From an uncultured Lachnospiraceae bacterium (lineage in GTDB: Bacteria > Bacillota > Clostridia > Lachnospirales > Lachnospiraceae): a DNA stretch of 38,607 nucleotides. The notes beneath the pieces were generated by a model. The model was not told the DNA's origin. It worked only from the letters and a program-made list of their open reading frames with translations, and did no database searches. The stretch spans positions 75,469 through 114,075 of the forward strand of contig CAJUBP010000010.1 of NCBI GenBank assembly GCA_910584585.1. Direction: 5' to 3'. Every line of letters starts with the position of its first letter. The stretch's first letter is position 1. Below, piece after piece: positions 1 to 6,572 of this stretch. Made by a program: the position numbers and the translations under genes.

Positions 1-44
1 GCAGGGCGGGAATTATTGTCACAGGAGAAGATGCAGAATGTTAG
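1..44 (+). CDS. possible 3' tail of an upstream gene (partial)
   Basis: Reading frame 3 is open from the window edge and stops with TAG at 42-44, giving the tail RAGIIVTGEDAEC. It would overlap the yqeG start by 7 bases, a common arrangement in tight operons. The other two frames are also open here (frame 1 stops at 61-63), so the choice of frame rests only on a natural-looking composition. I cannot name the family from 13 residues. Confidence 0.3.
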   Translation, partial: RAGIIVTGEDAEC

Positions 45-544
45 AAAAATTTTATCCCAATGAATATTTGGATTCCGCGTATCAGATAGAATATGAACGT
101 TTATTTCAGGAAGGGTATCGGGGGATTATTTTTGATGTGGACAATACGCTGGTGCCCCACGGCGCCCCTGCCGACGAGCCTGCAAAGAAGCTGTTTGCCC
201 GGTTAAAGGAACTGGGCTATCAGTGCTGTCTTTTGTCGAATAATAAAGAGCCCAGGGTGAAGCTGTTCAATGACGAGGTGAAGGCCCAGTACATTTTCAA
301 GGCAGGAAAGCCCAAGATTTCCGGTTATGAACGGGCCATGGAGCTGATGGGAACCGATAAGAGCAATACCTTGTTTGTGGGAGATCAGATATTTACAGAT
401 GTGTACGGAGCGAACCGGGCGGGTCTCCGCACCATTTTAACAAAGCCGATTCATCCAAAAGAAGAGATTCAGATTGTGTTAAAACGGTATCTGGAAAAGA
501 TTGTACTGTTTTTTTATCACAGGAAACACAGAGCAGGCATGTAA
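38..544 (+). CDS. yqeG: YqeG-family HAD-IIIA phosphatase
   Basis: A 168-residue protein of the haloacid dehalogenase superfamily, subclass IIIA. Motif I is FDVDNTLVPHG near residues 32-42, with the two Asp that bind Mg and carry the phosphoryl group. Motif II is the Ser in LLSNN near residue 68, motif III the Lys in KAGKPK, and motif IV GDQIFTD near residues 115-121. The length matches the family. The ATG at 38 follows AGGAGA. It is known as a conserved Firmicutes phosphatase of unsettled substrate, related to phosphatidylglycerophosphate phosphatases. It lies 12 bases before rpiB and is probably cotranscribed with it. Confidence 0.85.
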   Translation: MLEKFYPNEYLDSAYQIEYERLFQEGYRGIIFDVDNTLVPHGAPADEPAKKLFARLKELGYQCCLLSNNKEPRVKLFNDEVKAQYIFKAGKPKISGYERAMELMGTDKSNTLFVGDQIFTDVYGANRAGLRTILTKPIHPKEEIQIVLKRYLEKIVLFFYHRKHRAGM

Positions 545-556
545 AGGAGGAGCAAG

Positions 557-997
557 ATGAAAATTGCAATTGGAAACGACCATTCCGCCGTTGATTTGAA
601 ACGAGAAATTACAGCATTTGTGGAACAAATGGGACATGAAGTGATCAATTTCGGAACAGACAGCACAGAGAGCTGCGATTATCCCGTTTACGGGGAAAAA
701 GTGGGAAGAGCTGTGGCGGCAGGGGAGGCGGACTGCGGAATTCTGATTTGCGGAACAGGAGTGGGAATCTCCCTGGCGGCCAATAAAGTGAAGGGAATCC
801 GCTGCGGCGTTTGTTCCGATACTACCACTGCTCATTTAATCAGGGAACACAATCACGCGAATATCATAGCCTTCGGCGCCAGGATTGTGGGGACCGAGAA
901 GGCAAAGGACATTGTGAAGGCTTATCTGGAAGCGGAACCTATGGGGGGACGGCATCAGATGCGCGTTGATATGATTTCCAAAATGGAAGAACAGTAA
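557..997 (+). CDS. rpiB: ribose-5-phosphate isomerase B
   Basis: 146 residues, the normal size for RpiB/LacAB-type isomerases, which interconvert ribose-5-phosphate and ribulose-5-phosphate in the cytosolic pentose phosphate pathway. The N-terminus MKIAIGNDHS carries the conserved Asp-His. Cys65 in ICGTGVG is the expected catalytic base, and EHNHAN around residue 98 is the conserved phosphate/substrate region. An AAGGAGGAG ribosome site sits just upstream. RpiB and the closely related sugar isomerase LacB are hard to separate by eye, but the lack of a lac partner favours RpiB. Confidence 0.9.
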   Translation: MKIAIGNDHSAVDLKREITAFVEQMGHEVINFGTDSTESCDYPVYGEKVGRAVAAGEADCGILICGTGVGISLAANKVKGIRCGVCSDTTTAHLIREHNHANIIAFGARIVGTEKAKDIVKAYLEAEPMGGRHQMRVDMISKMEEQ

Positions 998-1004
998 AAA
1001 AAGG

Positions 1005-1033
1005 TTGAAAAATTTGCCATTATAGTATAGAAT
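1005..1033 (+). promoter_or_regulatory. sigma-70 type promoter for efp
   Basis: TTGAAA at 1005-1010 and TAGAAT at 1028-1033, each one mismatch from consensus, with a 17-base spacer. It starts just after the rpiB stop and gives efp its own transcript with a leader of about 50 bases. Confidence 0.6.
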
Positions 1034-1087
1034 GTAGAAAGCGCATGGGCGAATTGCGCCCGAATGTAGTTTAAGGAGGAAAATCCA

Positions 1088-1645
1088 ATGATTTCAGCAG
1101 GAGATTTTAGAAATGGTATTACGATTGAATTAGAAAATAATATTTATCAGATTATTGAATTTCAGCATGTAAAACCGGGCAAAGGCGCGGCCTTTGTCAG
1201 AACAAAGTTAAAGAATATCAAGAGCGGCGGCGTTGTGGAGAAGACATTCCGGCCTACAGAGAAATGTCCCCAGGCCCGTATCGACAGGGCGGACATGCAG
1301 TACTTATATTCCGACGGCGATCTGTTCCACTTTATGGATGTTGAGACTTACGAGCAGATTGCGCTGGATTCCGCAGCCATCGGAGACGCGTTGAAATTTG
1401 TAAAAGAGAATGAAATGGTGAAGATGTGTTCCCATAACGGCAGCGTGTTTGCAGTGGAGCCGCCTCTGTTTGTAGAATTAAAGATTACCGAGACAGAGCC
1501 TGGATTCAAAGGCGACACCGCAACCGGCGCAACCAAGCCTGCAGTGGTGGAGACCGGCGCAACCGTATATGTTCCGCTGTTCGTAGAGCAGGAAGACGTC
1601 ATCAAGATCGACACAAGAACCGGAGAATATCTCTCCAGAGTCTAA
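1088..1645 (+). CDS. efp: translation elongation factor P
   Basis: 185 residues, the standard EF-P length. EF-P enters the ribosomal E site and relieves stalling at consecutive prolines. The KOW-like N-terminal domain carries the acceptor loop HVKPGKGAAFVR with Lys32 at the tip, the residue modified in many bacteria. Two OB-type domains follow, and the end TGEYLSRV matches the family signature region. The ATG follows TAAGGAGGAAAATCC. No modification enzyme gene (EpmA/B or YmfI-like) is seen in the window. Confidence 0.95.
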   Translation: MISAGDFRNGITIELENNIYQIIEFQHVKPGKGAAFVRTKLKNIKSGGVVEKTFRPTEKCPQARIDRADMQYLYSDGDLFHFMDVETYEQIALDSAAIGDALKFVKENEMVKMCSHNGSVFAVEPPLFVELKITETEPGFKGDTATGATKPAVVETGATVYVPLFVEQEDVIKIDTRTGEYLSRV

Positions 1646-1661
1646 TTTACCATGATTTACC

Positions 1662-1777
1662 ATGAGGAGGGACCCGGCTCAATACTTATAACTCCCACAA
1701 AGCAGAAAGCCGGGAGGAGACCTGATGGTCAGAATAACTCCCACAAAGCAGAAAGCCGGGAGGAGACCTGATGGTCA
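1662..1777 (+). repeat. two-stem repeat element with 46-bp tandem duplication
   Basis: The sequence carries GGAGGGACCCGGCT, a spacer, then AAAGCCGGGAGGAGACC and TGATGGTC. CCCGGCT pairs with AGCCGGG, and GACC/GGTC forms a second small stem around TGAT. The right half is duplicated: 1688-1731 and 1734-1777 are identical over 44 bases (period 46). Two related copies lie at 16564-16707 in front of gpmI. SD-like GGAGG tracts flank the main stem. It lies between efp and the 3' end of the AraC gene. I do not recognise it as a named riboswitch; it may be a REP-like element or an RNA motif. Confidence 0.65.
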
Positions 1778-1794
1778 TTAGCCAGGAATATAAG

Positions 1795-1868
1795 ACCGGA
1801 ATGACACTATTTGGAAAAAGCCTGAATGGAAAGGGCGTATTCCGAAGGCGTCATTCCGGTTATTTTTT
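1795..1868 (+). terminator. possible terminator downstream of efp
   Basis: ACCGGAATGAC at 1795-1805 pairs perfectly with GTCATTCCGGT at 1850-1860, followed by TATTTTTTT. GCCT/AGGC pairs inside the loop. The right arm lies inside the 3' coding part of the opposing AraC gene, so it may serve only the rightward efp transcript. The large loop lowers confidence. Confidence 0.45.
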
Positions 1869-2694
1869 TAAATTGCCGGGAAAAATAGTGAATGGAATTA
1901 TACCCCAGATAATCAGCGATCTGGGTAAAATTCATATTTTTTTCCCGAATCATTTCTTTCGCCCGGGTGATTTTCATCCGGGAAAAGTATTCGATAATGC
2001 CGCAGCCGCATTTATTCCGAAACAAGTTCTGAAGCTGTGAGACGCCCATTAAGTTATCCCGGCAGATTTGTTCCAGCGTAAGGGTTTCCGTCAGCCGGTC
2101 CTCCATATAAATCATGATATGCCGGAAGGTTTCGTCGTCCCGTTTTAATTTTACAGATTTATTCAGGCGGGCGTCCGAAGGGGGCTGGCAGCTTTTCCGA
2201 TACAGGGAAATCAGGAAATGCTCCAGTGAAAGCTGTATGATCTGCTCGGAGCCTGGGCGCTGGCCGGGGTTGCCGGAGAGCTGCCGGGTATAGGGATTGT
2301 CTAAGGGAGTCAGAAACGCGTCGCCGGCTTCTGCCAGGACAGCGGCAAGAAGGCTGCGCTCCGTTTCTCCCAGCGGCAGGATTTTATCTTCAAAAAAGGA
2401 CATGGCAGGGGAATTGCACACAAAGGAAACCACCACAAGGTTCGGCGCGATAACGCCGTCGGTGGCCACGGAATGAAATTGGCCGGGTTTGTGGAAGATG
2501 ATACTGCCCTTTTTTAATTTGTGGGCCGCCTGATCGGCAGTGACGGTGACTTCTCCCTTGTCTACGCAGAGAAATTCCCAGAAATCGTGGGATTCTCCCT
2601 CAAATTTGAAATCATTGCTGTATTCAAAATAGTGGATGGTAACAATCTGAGGGACATGGAATAATTTTGTCAGCGGGTATTTGTAAAAGTCCAT
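1807..2694 (-). CDS. AraC-family transcriptional regulator with cupin sensor
   Basis: 295 residues. The N-terminal 100 or so form a cupin-like sensor (HDFWEFLCVDKGEVTV, then KKGSIIFHKPGQFHSV), as in AraC/MelR-type sugar regulators. The C-terminal 100 hold two helix-turn-helix motifs, including LTLEQICRDNLMGVSQLQNLF and the hallmark tail FTQIADYLGYNSIHYFSRQF. It is transcribed away from the nucleotidyltransferase-nahK genes and probably controls them. Two half-sites 21 bp apart in the shared promoter (2815-2848) fit AraC-type binding. The start at 2694 follows AAAGGA. The inducer is unknown; an N-acetylhexosamine or host-glycan disaccharide is a guess from context. Confidence 0.88.
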   Translation of the reverse strand: MDFYKYPLTKLFHVPQIVTIHYFEYSNDFKFEGESHDFWEFLCVDKGEVTVTADQAAHKLKKGSIIFHKPGQFHSVATDGVIAPNLVVVSFVCNSPAMSFFEDKILPLGETERSLLAAVLAEAGDAFLTPLDNPYTRQLSGNPGQRPGSEQIIQLSLEHFLISLYRKSCQPPSDARLNKSVKLKRDDETFRHIMIYMEDRLTETLTLEQICRDNLMGVSQLQNLFRNKCGCGIIEYFSRMKITRAKEMIREKNMNFTQIADYLGYNSIHYFSRQFKKITGMTPSEYALSIQAFSK

Positions 2695-2814
2695 ATTCAG
2701 TCCTTTCCGGCTCCGAAGTGTGCCAAAAACATCTTTTCAACAGAGAATTTCTGCAAATTAACAGTTCATTTTAGGCTCAAGAAAGTGATAAGCGGTATGG
2801 AATTATTTTATCAC

Positions 2815-2848
2815 AATATAGTGCAAAAAAGTAAAAATATTGTGCAAA
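2815..2848 (+). promoter_or_regulatory. direct-repeat operator, probably for the AraC regulator
   Basis: AATATAGTGCAAA (2815-2827) and AATATTGTGCAAA (2836-2848) are 13-base direct repeats with one mismatch and a 21-bp period, so both lie on the same face of the helix. TATTAT at 2867-2872 or 2870-2875 is a likely -10 for the rightward gene, with no good -35; the proximal site takes its place. This is the class II AraC activator layout. Confidence 0.6.
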
Positions 2849-2918
2849 TACAGAAAAATTTTTTTGTATTATTATGGTAATTAACAGAGGAAATTCAAAG
2901 AATCAGGAGGGTTTAATT

Positions 2919-3833
2919 ATGAAGAAACCAGCATTGGTAATTATGGCAGCGGGAATGGGAAGCCGTTACGGCGGATTGAAGCAGATTGATCCGGTGGACG
3001 AACAGGGGCATATTATCATGGATTTTTCCATTTATGACGCAGTAGAGGCCGGATTTGAGAAGGTAGTGTTTATTATAAAGAAAGCAAACGAAGCAGTATT
3101 TAAGGAATGCATCGGCAACCGTGTTTCAGAGAAAATGCAGGTGGAATATGTCTTTCAGGAGATGGATAAACTGCCGGCAGGTTTCCAGGCGCCGGAGGGA
3201 AGGGAAAAACCCTTTGGAACAGGTCACGCGATTTTGTGCTGCAAAGATGTGTTAGACGGCCCCTTTGCAGTCATCAATGCAGACGACTATTACGGAAAGA
3301 ACGCCTATCAGACAATTTATGATTATCTGATCAGCCATCAGGATGACGAAAAATACCGCTATGCCATGGTGGGGTATGATTTGAAAAATACATTAACGGA
3401 AAACGGCCATGTGGCAAGAGGGGTCTGTGAAACAGACGCGGAAGGATTTCTGACGGAAATCTGCGAGCGCACCCATATTGAAAAGCGGGGCGAACAGGCA
3501 GTGTACACGGAAGACGGCGGCGCGGCCTGGACAGAGATTTCTATGGACAGCACAGTCTCCATGAATTTCTGGGGATTTTCGGACAGCATTTTAAAGGAAC
3601 TGGAATCGGGATTTGAGAATTTCCTGAGAGAAGAGCTGCCGGGCAATCCGCTGAAAGCAGAATATTATCTGCCCATGGCAGTGGGAAGCCTGCTGCGGGA
3701 AGGAAAGGCAAGCGTACAGGTACTGAATTCCAGAGATCAGTGGTTCGGCGTTACTTACAAAGAAGATAAGGAAATGGTGGTAAATGCCATTGCGGAATTG
3801 AAGAAGAAAGGGTTATATCCGGAAAGTTTTTAG
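2919..3833 (+). CDS. sugar-1-phosphate nucleotidyltransferase family protein
   Basis: 304 residues of the NTP_transferase fold. The signature MAAGMGSRYGGLKQ near residues 7-20 binds the nucleotide, GTGHAIL follows near residue 95, and VINADDYYG near 115-123 supplies the metal-binding Asp. The ATG at 2919 has AGGAGG eight bases upstream; an in-frame start at 2874 lacks one. The gene lies 65 bases before the nahK start and just before galE. By context it should make the UDP-sugar from the hexosamine-1-phosphate produced by NahK. Substrate choice cannot be read from the sequence. Confidence 0.8.
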   Translation: MKKPALVIMAAGMGSRYGGLKQIDPVDEQGHIIMDFSIYDAVEAGFEKVVFIIKKANEAVFKECIGNRVSEKMQVEYVFQEMDKLPAGFQAPEGREKPFGTGHAILCCKDVLDGPFAVINADDYYGKNAYQTIYDYLISHQDDEKYRYAMVGYDLKNTLTENGHVARGVCETDAEGFLTEICERTHIEKRGEQAVYTEDGGAAWTEISMDSTVSMNFWGFSDSILKELESGFENFLREELPGNPLKAEYYLPMAVGSLLREGKASVQVLNSRDQWFGVTYKEDKEMVVNAIAELKKKGLYPESF

Positions 3834-3898
3834 ACCGGCAATTGCGCAGCTCAATTCTAAATTTTATAAATACGTCCTATGATATGGAGGAGAAGGAA

Positions 3899-5008
3899 AT
3901 GCAGGAACAGGCAAGAGAAGCAGTCAGTCATTTTGAACTGACGGGAGTGACAGGGGAGCCGAGCCCTTTTGGCAGCGGGCATATCAATGATACTTTTCTG
4001 GTGGAAGGGGAGACGAGGTGCGTGCTGCAGCGGATGAACCGGACGATTTTTTCCAGTCCCAGGGAGGTTATGGAGAACATTGTGGGCGTGACGGAATTTT
4101 TGAAAAAGAAAATTGAGGCAAAAGGCGGAGACGTTATGCGGGAAACTTTGACGGTGATTCCTACCAGAGATGGGAAGTCTTTCTATCAGGATGACCAGGG
4201 GGAATGTTGGCGCATGTATTATCTGATCGAGGACGCGTTAAGTTATGACCGGGTGGAGAGAGAGGAGGATTTTTATCAGAGCGCGCTGGCCTTTGGAAAT
4301 TTCCAGCAGCTTTTGGCGGATTATCCGGCCCAAACCCTTCATGAGACAATTCCCGGTTTCCATGATACGAAGGCCAGATATGAAGTGTTTTTAAAAGCTG
4401 TGGAAGAAGACGTGTGCGGCAGGGCGAAAAACGCGGAAAAAGAAATTGAGTTTTTCCGTTCCAGGAAAGAAATTTCCTGTGTGCTGGGGGATTTGCTGGC
4501 GGCAGGAAAACTTCCGCTTAGAGTAACCCACAATGATACCAAGCTGAATAACATCATGATAGATGAAAAAACCAGAAAAGGCATCTGCGTCATAGATTTG
4601 GATACAGTAATGCCGGGGCTTACGGCCAATGATTTCGGAGACGCCATCCGCTTCGGCGCCAGCACCGGAGAAGAGGATGAACGGGATTTGTCCAAAGTGA
4701 GCTGTGACTTAAGGCTGTTTCGAATCTATACGGAAGGGTTTTTAAAAGGCTGCAATGGCAACCTCACTGACATGGAGATTGCCATGCTTCCCATGGGTGC
4801 AAAGGTAATGACCTACGAAAACGGCATCCGTTTCCTGACAGATTACCTGAAAGGAGACGTTTATTTCAAGATTCACCGGGAAGGGCACAACCTGGATCGC
4901 TGCCGTACCCAGATGAAGCTGGTGGCGGATATGGAAGAGAAATGGGAGCAGTTAGAGGAAATCGTCAGAGAGCTCAGTATAAAATTTACTAAAAATATAG
5001 TAAAATAA
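3899..5008 (+). CDS. nahK: N-acetylhexosamine 1-kinase (NahK-like)
   Basis: 369 residues from ATG 3899, which has GGAGGAGAAGG just upstream; in-frame starts at 3842 (TTG) and 3884 (ATG) are less well placed. The kinase belongs to the aminoglycoside phosphotransferase/choline kinase fold. It shows SGHINDTFLVEG, the catalytic loop THNDTKLNN and the metal-binding IDLDTVMPG with DFGDAIRFGAS behind it. These motifs closely resemble Bifidobacterium NahK/LnpB, which phosphorylates GlcNAc or GalNAc at C1 in the lacto-N-biose/galacto-N-biose pathway. The neighbours, a nucleotidyltransferase and GalE, fit that pathway. No GNB/LNB phosphorylase is present in the window. Confidence 0.85.
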   Translation: MQEQAREAVSHFELTGVTGEPSPFGSGHINDTFLVEGETRCVLQRMNRTIFSSPREVMENIVGVTEFLKKKIEAKGGDVMRETLTVIPTRDGKSFYQDDQGECWRMYYLIEDALSYDRVEREEDFYQSALAFGNFQQLLADYPAQTLHETIPGFHDTKARYEVFLKAVEEDVCGRAKNAEKEIEFFRSRKEISCVLGDLLAAGKLPLRVTHNDTKLNNIMIDEKTRKGICVIDLDTVMPGLTANDFGDAIRFGASTGEEDERDLSKVSCDLRLFRIYTEGFLKGCNGNLTDMEIAMLPMGAKVMTYENGIRFLTDYLKGDVYFKIHREGHNLDRCRTQMKLVADMEEKWEQLEEIVRELSIKFTKNIVK

Positions 5009-5045
5009 ATTTAGTATTTACTAAAATACAGGAATGTGGTATACT
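4985..5045 (+). promoter_or_regulatory. galE promoter with overlapping palindromes
   Basis: TATACT at 5040-5045 is preceded by TGG, an extended -10. TTTACT at 5017-5022 is a 17-base-spaced -35. Two near-palindromes built from TTTACTA/TAGTAAA lie at 4985-5004 and 5010-5025. The second covers the -35, which suggests a repressor operator. The left one overlaps the end of nahK. Confidence 0.5.
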
Positions 5046-5126
5046 TTGTCATGAAAGGGCCCGGATGACTTTTCGGGGGATTTTTTTGCACAATGGTGTG
5101 CAGACTATAGACAGGAGGTAATCATT

Positions 5127-6143
5127 ATGGCAATTTTAGTAACAGGCGGAGCAGGTTATATCGGAAGCCATACCTGCATTGAACTGATTCATGCAGGCTA
5201 TGAAGTGGTAGTTGTGGATAATCTGGTCAATTCCAGCGAAGAGGCGGTGAAGAGAGTGGAGAAAATCACCGGAGCCAAAGTGCCTTTCTACCAGGTGGAT
5301 ATTTTAGACGCGCCGGCTTTAAGCGAGGTATTCGACAAAGAGAACATTGACAGCGTCATTCATTTCGCGGGACTGAAAGCGGTAGGGGAATCTGTGCAGA
5401 AGCCTCTGGAATATTATCATAACAATATAACCGGGACATTGATTTTATGCGATGTGATGCGTAAACATGGAGTGAAAAATATTATTTTCTCATCTTCCGC
5501 GACAGTTTATGGAGATCCGGCTATGATTCCCATTACGGAGGAATGCCCCAAGGGTCAGATTACCAATCCTTACGGGCAGACCAAGGGAATGTTGGAGCAG
5601 ATTCTGACTGATTTCCATGTGGCGGATCCAGAGTGGAATGTGGTGCTTCTGCGCTACTTTAACCCAATCGGCGCCCATGAGAGCGGAATTATCGGAGAAG
5701 ATCCCAAGGGAATCCCCAACAATCTGGTGCCCTACATCGCGCAGGTGGCAGTGGGCAAGCTGAAATGCCTGGGAGTGTTCGGCGACGATTACGATACGCC
5801 GGACGGCACAGGCGTGCGGGATTATATTCATGTGGTTGACCTGGCCAAAGGCCATGTGAAGGCATTGAAGAAGATTGAGGATAAGTCCGGCGTAACGATC
5901 TACAATCTCGGAACCGGAAAGGGCTACAGCGTGCTGGATGTGGTAAAGGCCTATGAAAAAGCCTGCGGCAAGCCTATTCCGTATGAAATCAAACCGAGAA
6001 GGGCCGGAGACATTGCAACCTGCTATTCTGACGCTTCCAAAGCCAAGAAAGAACTGGGTTGGGAAGCAGAATTCGGCATTGACCGGATGTGCGAAGATTC
6101 CTGGAGATGGCAGAGCATGAATCCGGATGGATACCGCAGTTAA
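5127..6143 (+). CDS. galE: UDP-glucose/UDP-GlcNAc 4-epimerase
   Basis: 338 residues, the typical GalE length, an extended SDR enzyme that interconverts UDP-Glc and UDP-Gal and, in some members, UDP-GlcNAc and UDP-GalNAc. The NAD-binding TGGAGYIGSH lies at residues 6-15, Ser124 in SSSATVYG, and the catalytic Tyr149/Lys153 pair in PYGQTK. The ATG is preceded by AGGAGGTAATCATT. It has its own promoter but follows nahK by 118 bases, which fits the last step of an N-acetylhexosamine salvage route as well as the Leloir pathway. Confidence 0.94.
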   Translation: MAILVTGGAGYIGSHTCIELIHAGYEVVVVDNLVNSSEEAVKRVEKITGAKVPFYQVDILDAPALSEVFDKENIDSVIHFAGLKAVGESVQKPLEYYHNNITGTLILCDVMRKHGVKNIIFSSSATVYGDPAMIPITEECPKGQITNPYGQTKGMLEQILTDFHVADPEWNVVLLRYFNPIGAHESGIIGEDPKGIPNNLVPYIAQVAVGKLKCLGVFGDDYDTPDGTGVRDYIHVVDLAKGHVKALKKIEDKSGVTIYNLGTGKGYSVLDVVKAYEKACGKPIPYEIKPRRAGDIATCYSDASKAKKELGWEAEFGIDRMCEDSWRWQSMNPDGYRS

Positions 6144-6175
6144 TCTTCGCTGCTGGGCGGATTCTGAAACAGGCG

Positions 6176-6340
6176 TTAAGGAACTGAAGAAAATAAGTGA
6201 TACAGATTGCGCAGGATATTTTTTTGAGCGCAGGCAAAAAGACGTAGGCGCAGCGGACTGCGCTGAGGCTTTTTGGCCTGTGCGCTCGGAGAAATAGACA
6301 CGCTCTAGGATGTGTCACTTATTTTTTTACAGTTCCTTAA
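6176..6340. mobile_element. MITE-like inverted-repeat element
   Basis: About 165 bp bounded by imperfect 30-bp inverted repeats beginning TTAAGGAACTG and carrying AATAAGTGA on each arm. The interior is also palindromic: GAGCGCAGGCAAAAAG pairs with CTTTTTGGCCTGTGCGCTC, and GCGCAG-CGGA-CTGCGC forms the core. It has no ORF. The layout is that of a non-autonomous miniature element. A related inverted repeat with the same GGAACTG ends lies at 30154-30207. Confidence 0.65.
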
Positions 6341-6373
6341 TTTCTGTTTGAAAAAAATGTGTGCAATTGTTGT

Positions 6374-6556
6374 GAAAACAACAATTTTGTAGTATATTGG
6401 GAATATAAAACAACGATTTTGTGGCATAATGGGAACATAAAAACAACGATTTTGCAGTAAAGCGGGAATATAAAAGCAACGATTTTGCAGTAAAGTGGGA
6501 ATATAAAAGCAACGATTTTGCAGAAAACAGCGAAAATAAAAACAACGATTTTGTAA
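6374..6556 (+). repeat. six tandem 33-bp repeats upstream of an ATPase gene
   Basis: Copies of CAACGATTTTG begin at 6379 (as CAACAATTTTG), 6411, 6444, 6477, 6510 and 6543, a 32-33 bp period. Most units go on with a variable A/T/G stretch and GGGAATATAAAA. The last copy ends at the ribosome site of the ATPase gene. With 6176-6340 this fills the 429-base gap after galE. Regular helical phasing suggests an operator array. It is not CRISPR-like, since the inter-repeat parts are themselves similar. Confidence 0.8.
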
Positions 6557-6572
6557 CGGAAAGAGAGGAAAG

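Noticed and set aside
1725..1781. 18-codon ORF starting in the first repeat unit behind GGGAGGAG
   Set aside because: It is made wholly of repeat sequence, and the gpmI copies have TGAAGG in place of TGATGG, so the ATG is not conserved.
1771..2040. 89-residue plus-strand ORF with a good GGAGGAG-ATG start after the repeat
   Set aside because: It lies antisense to the C-terminal half of a clear AraC-family gene and has no recognisable protein pattern. The start signal comes from the repeat unit.
6374..6556. CRISPR array
   Set aside because: The units are 33 bp with related, not unique, intervening sequence, and no cas genes are nearby.
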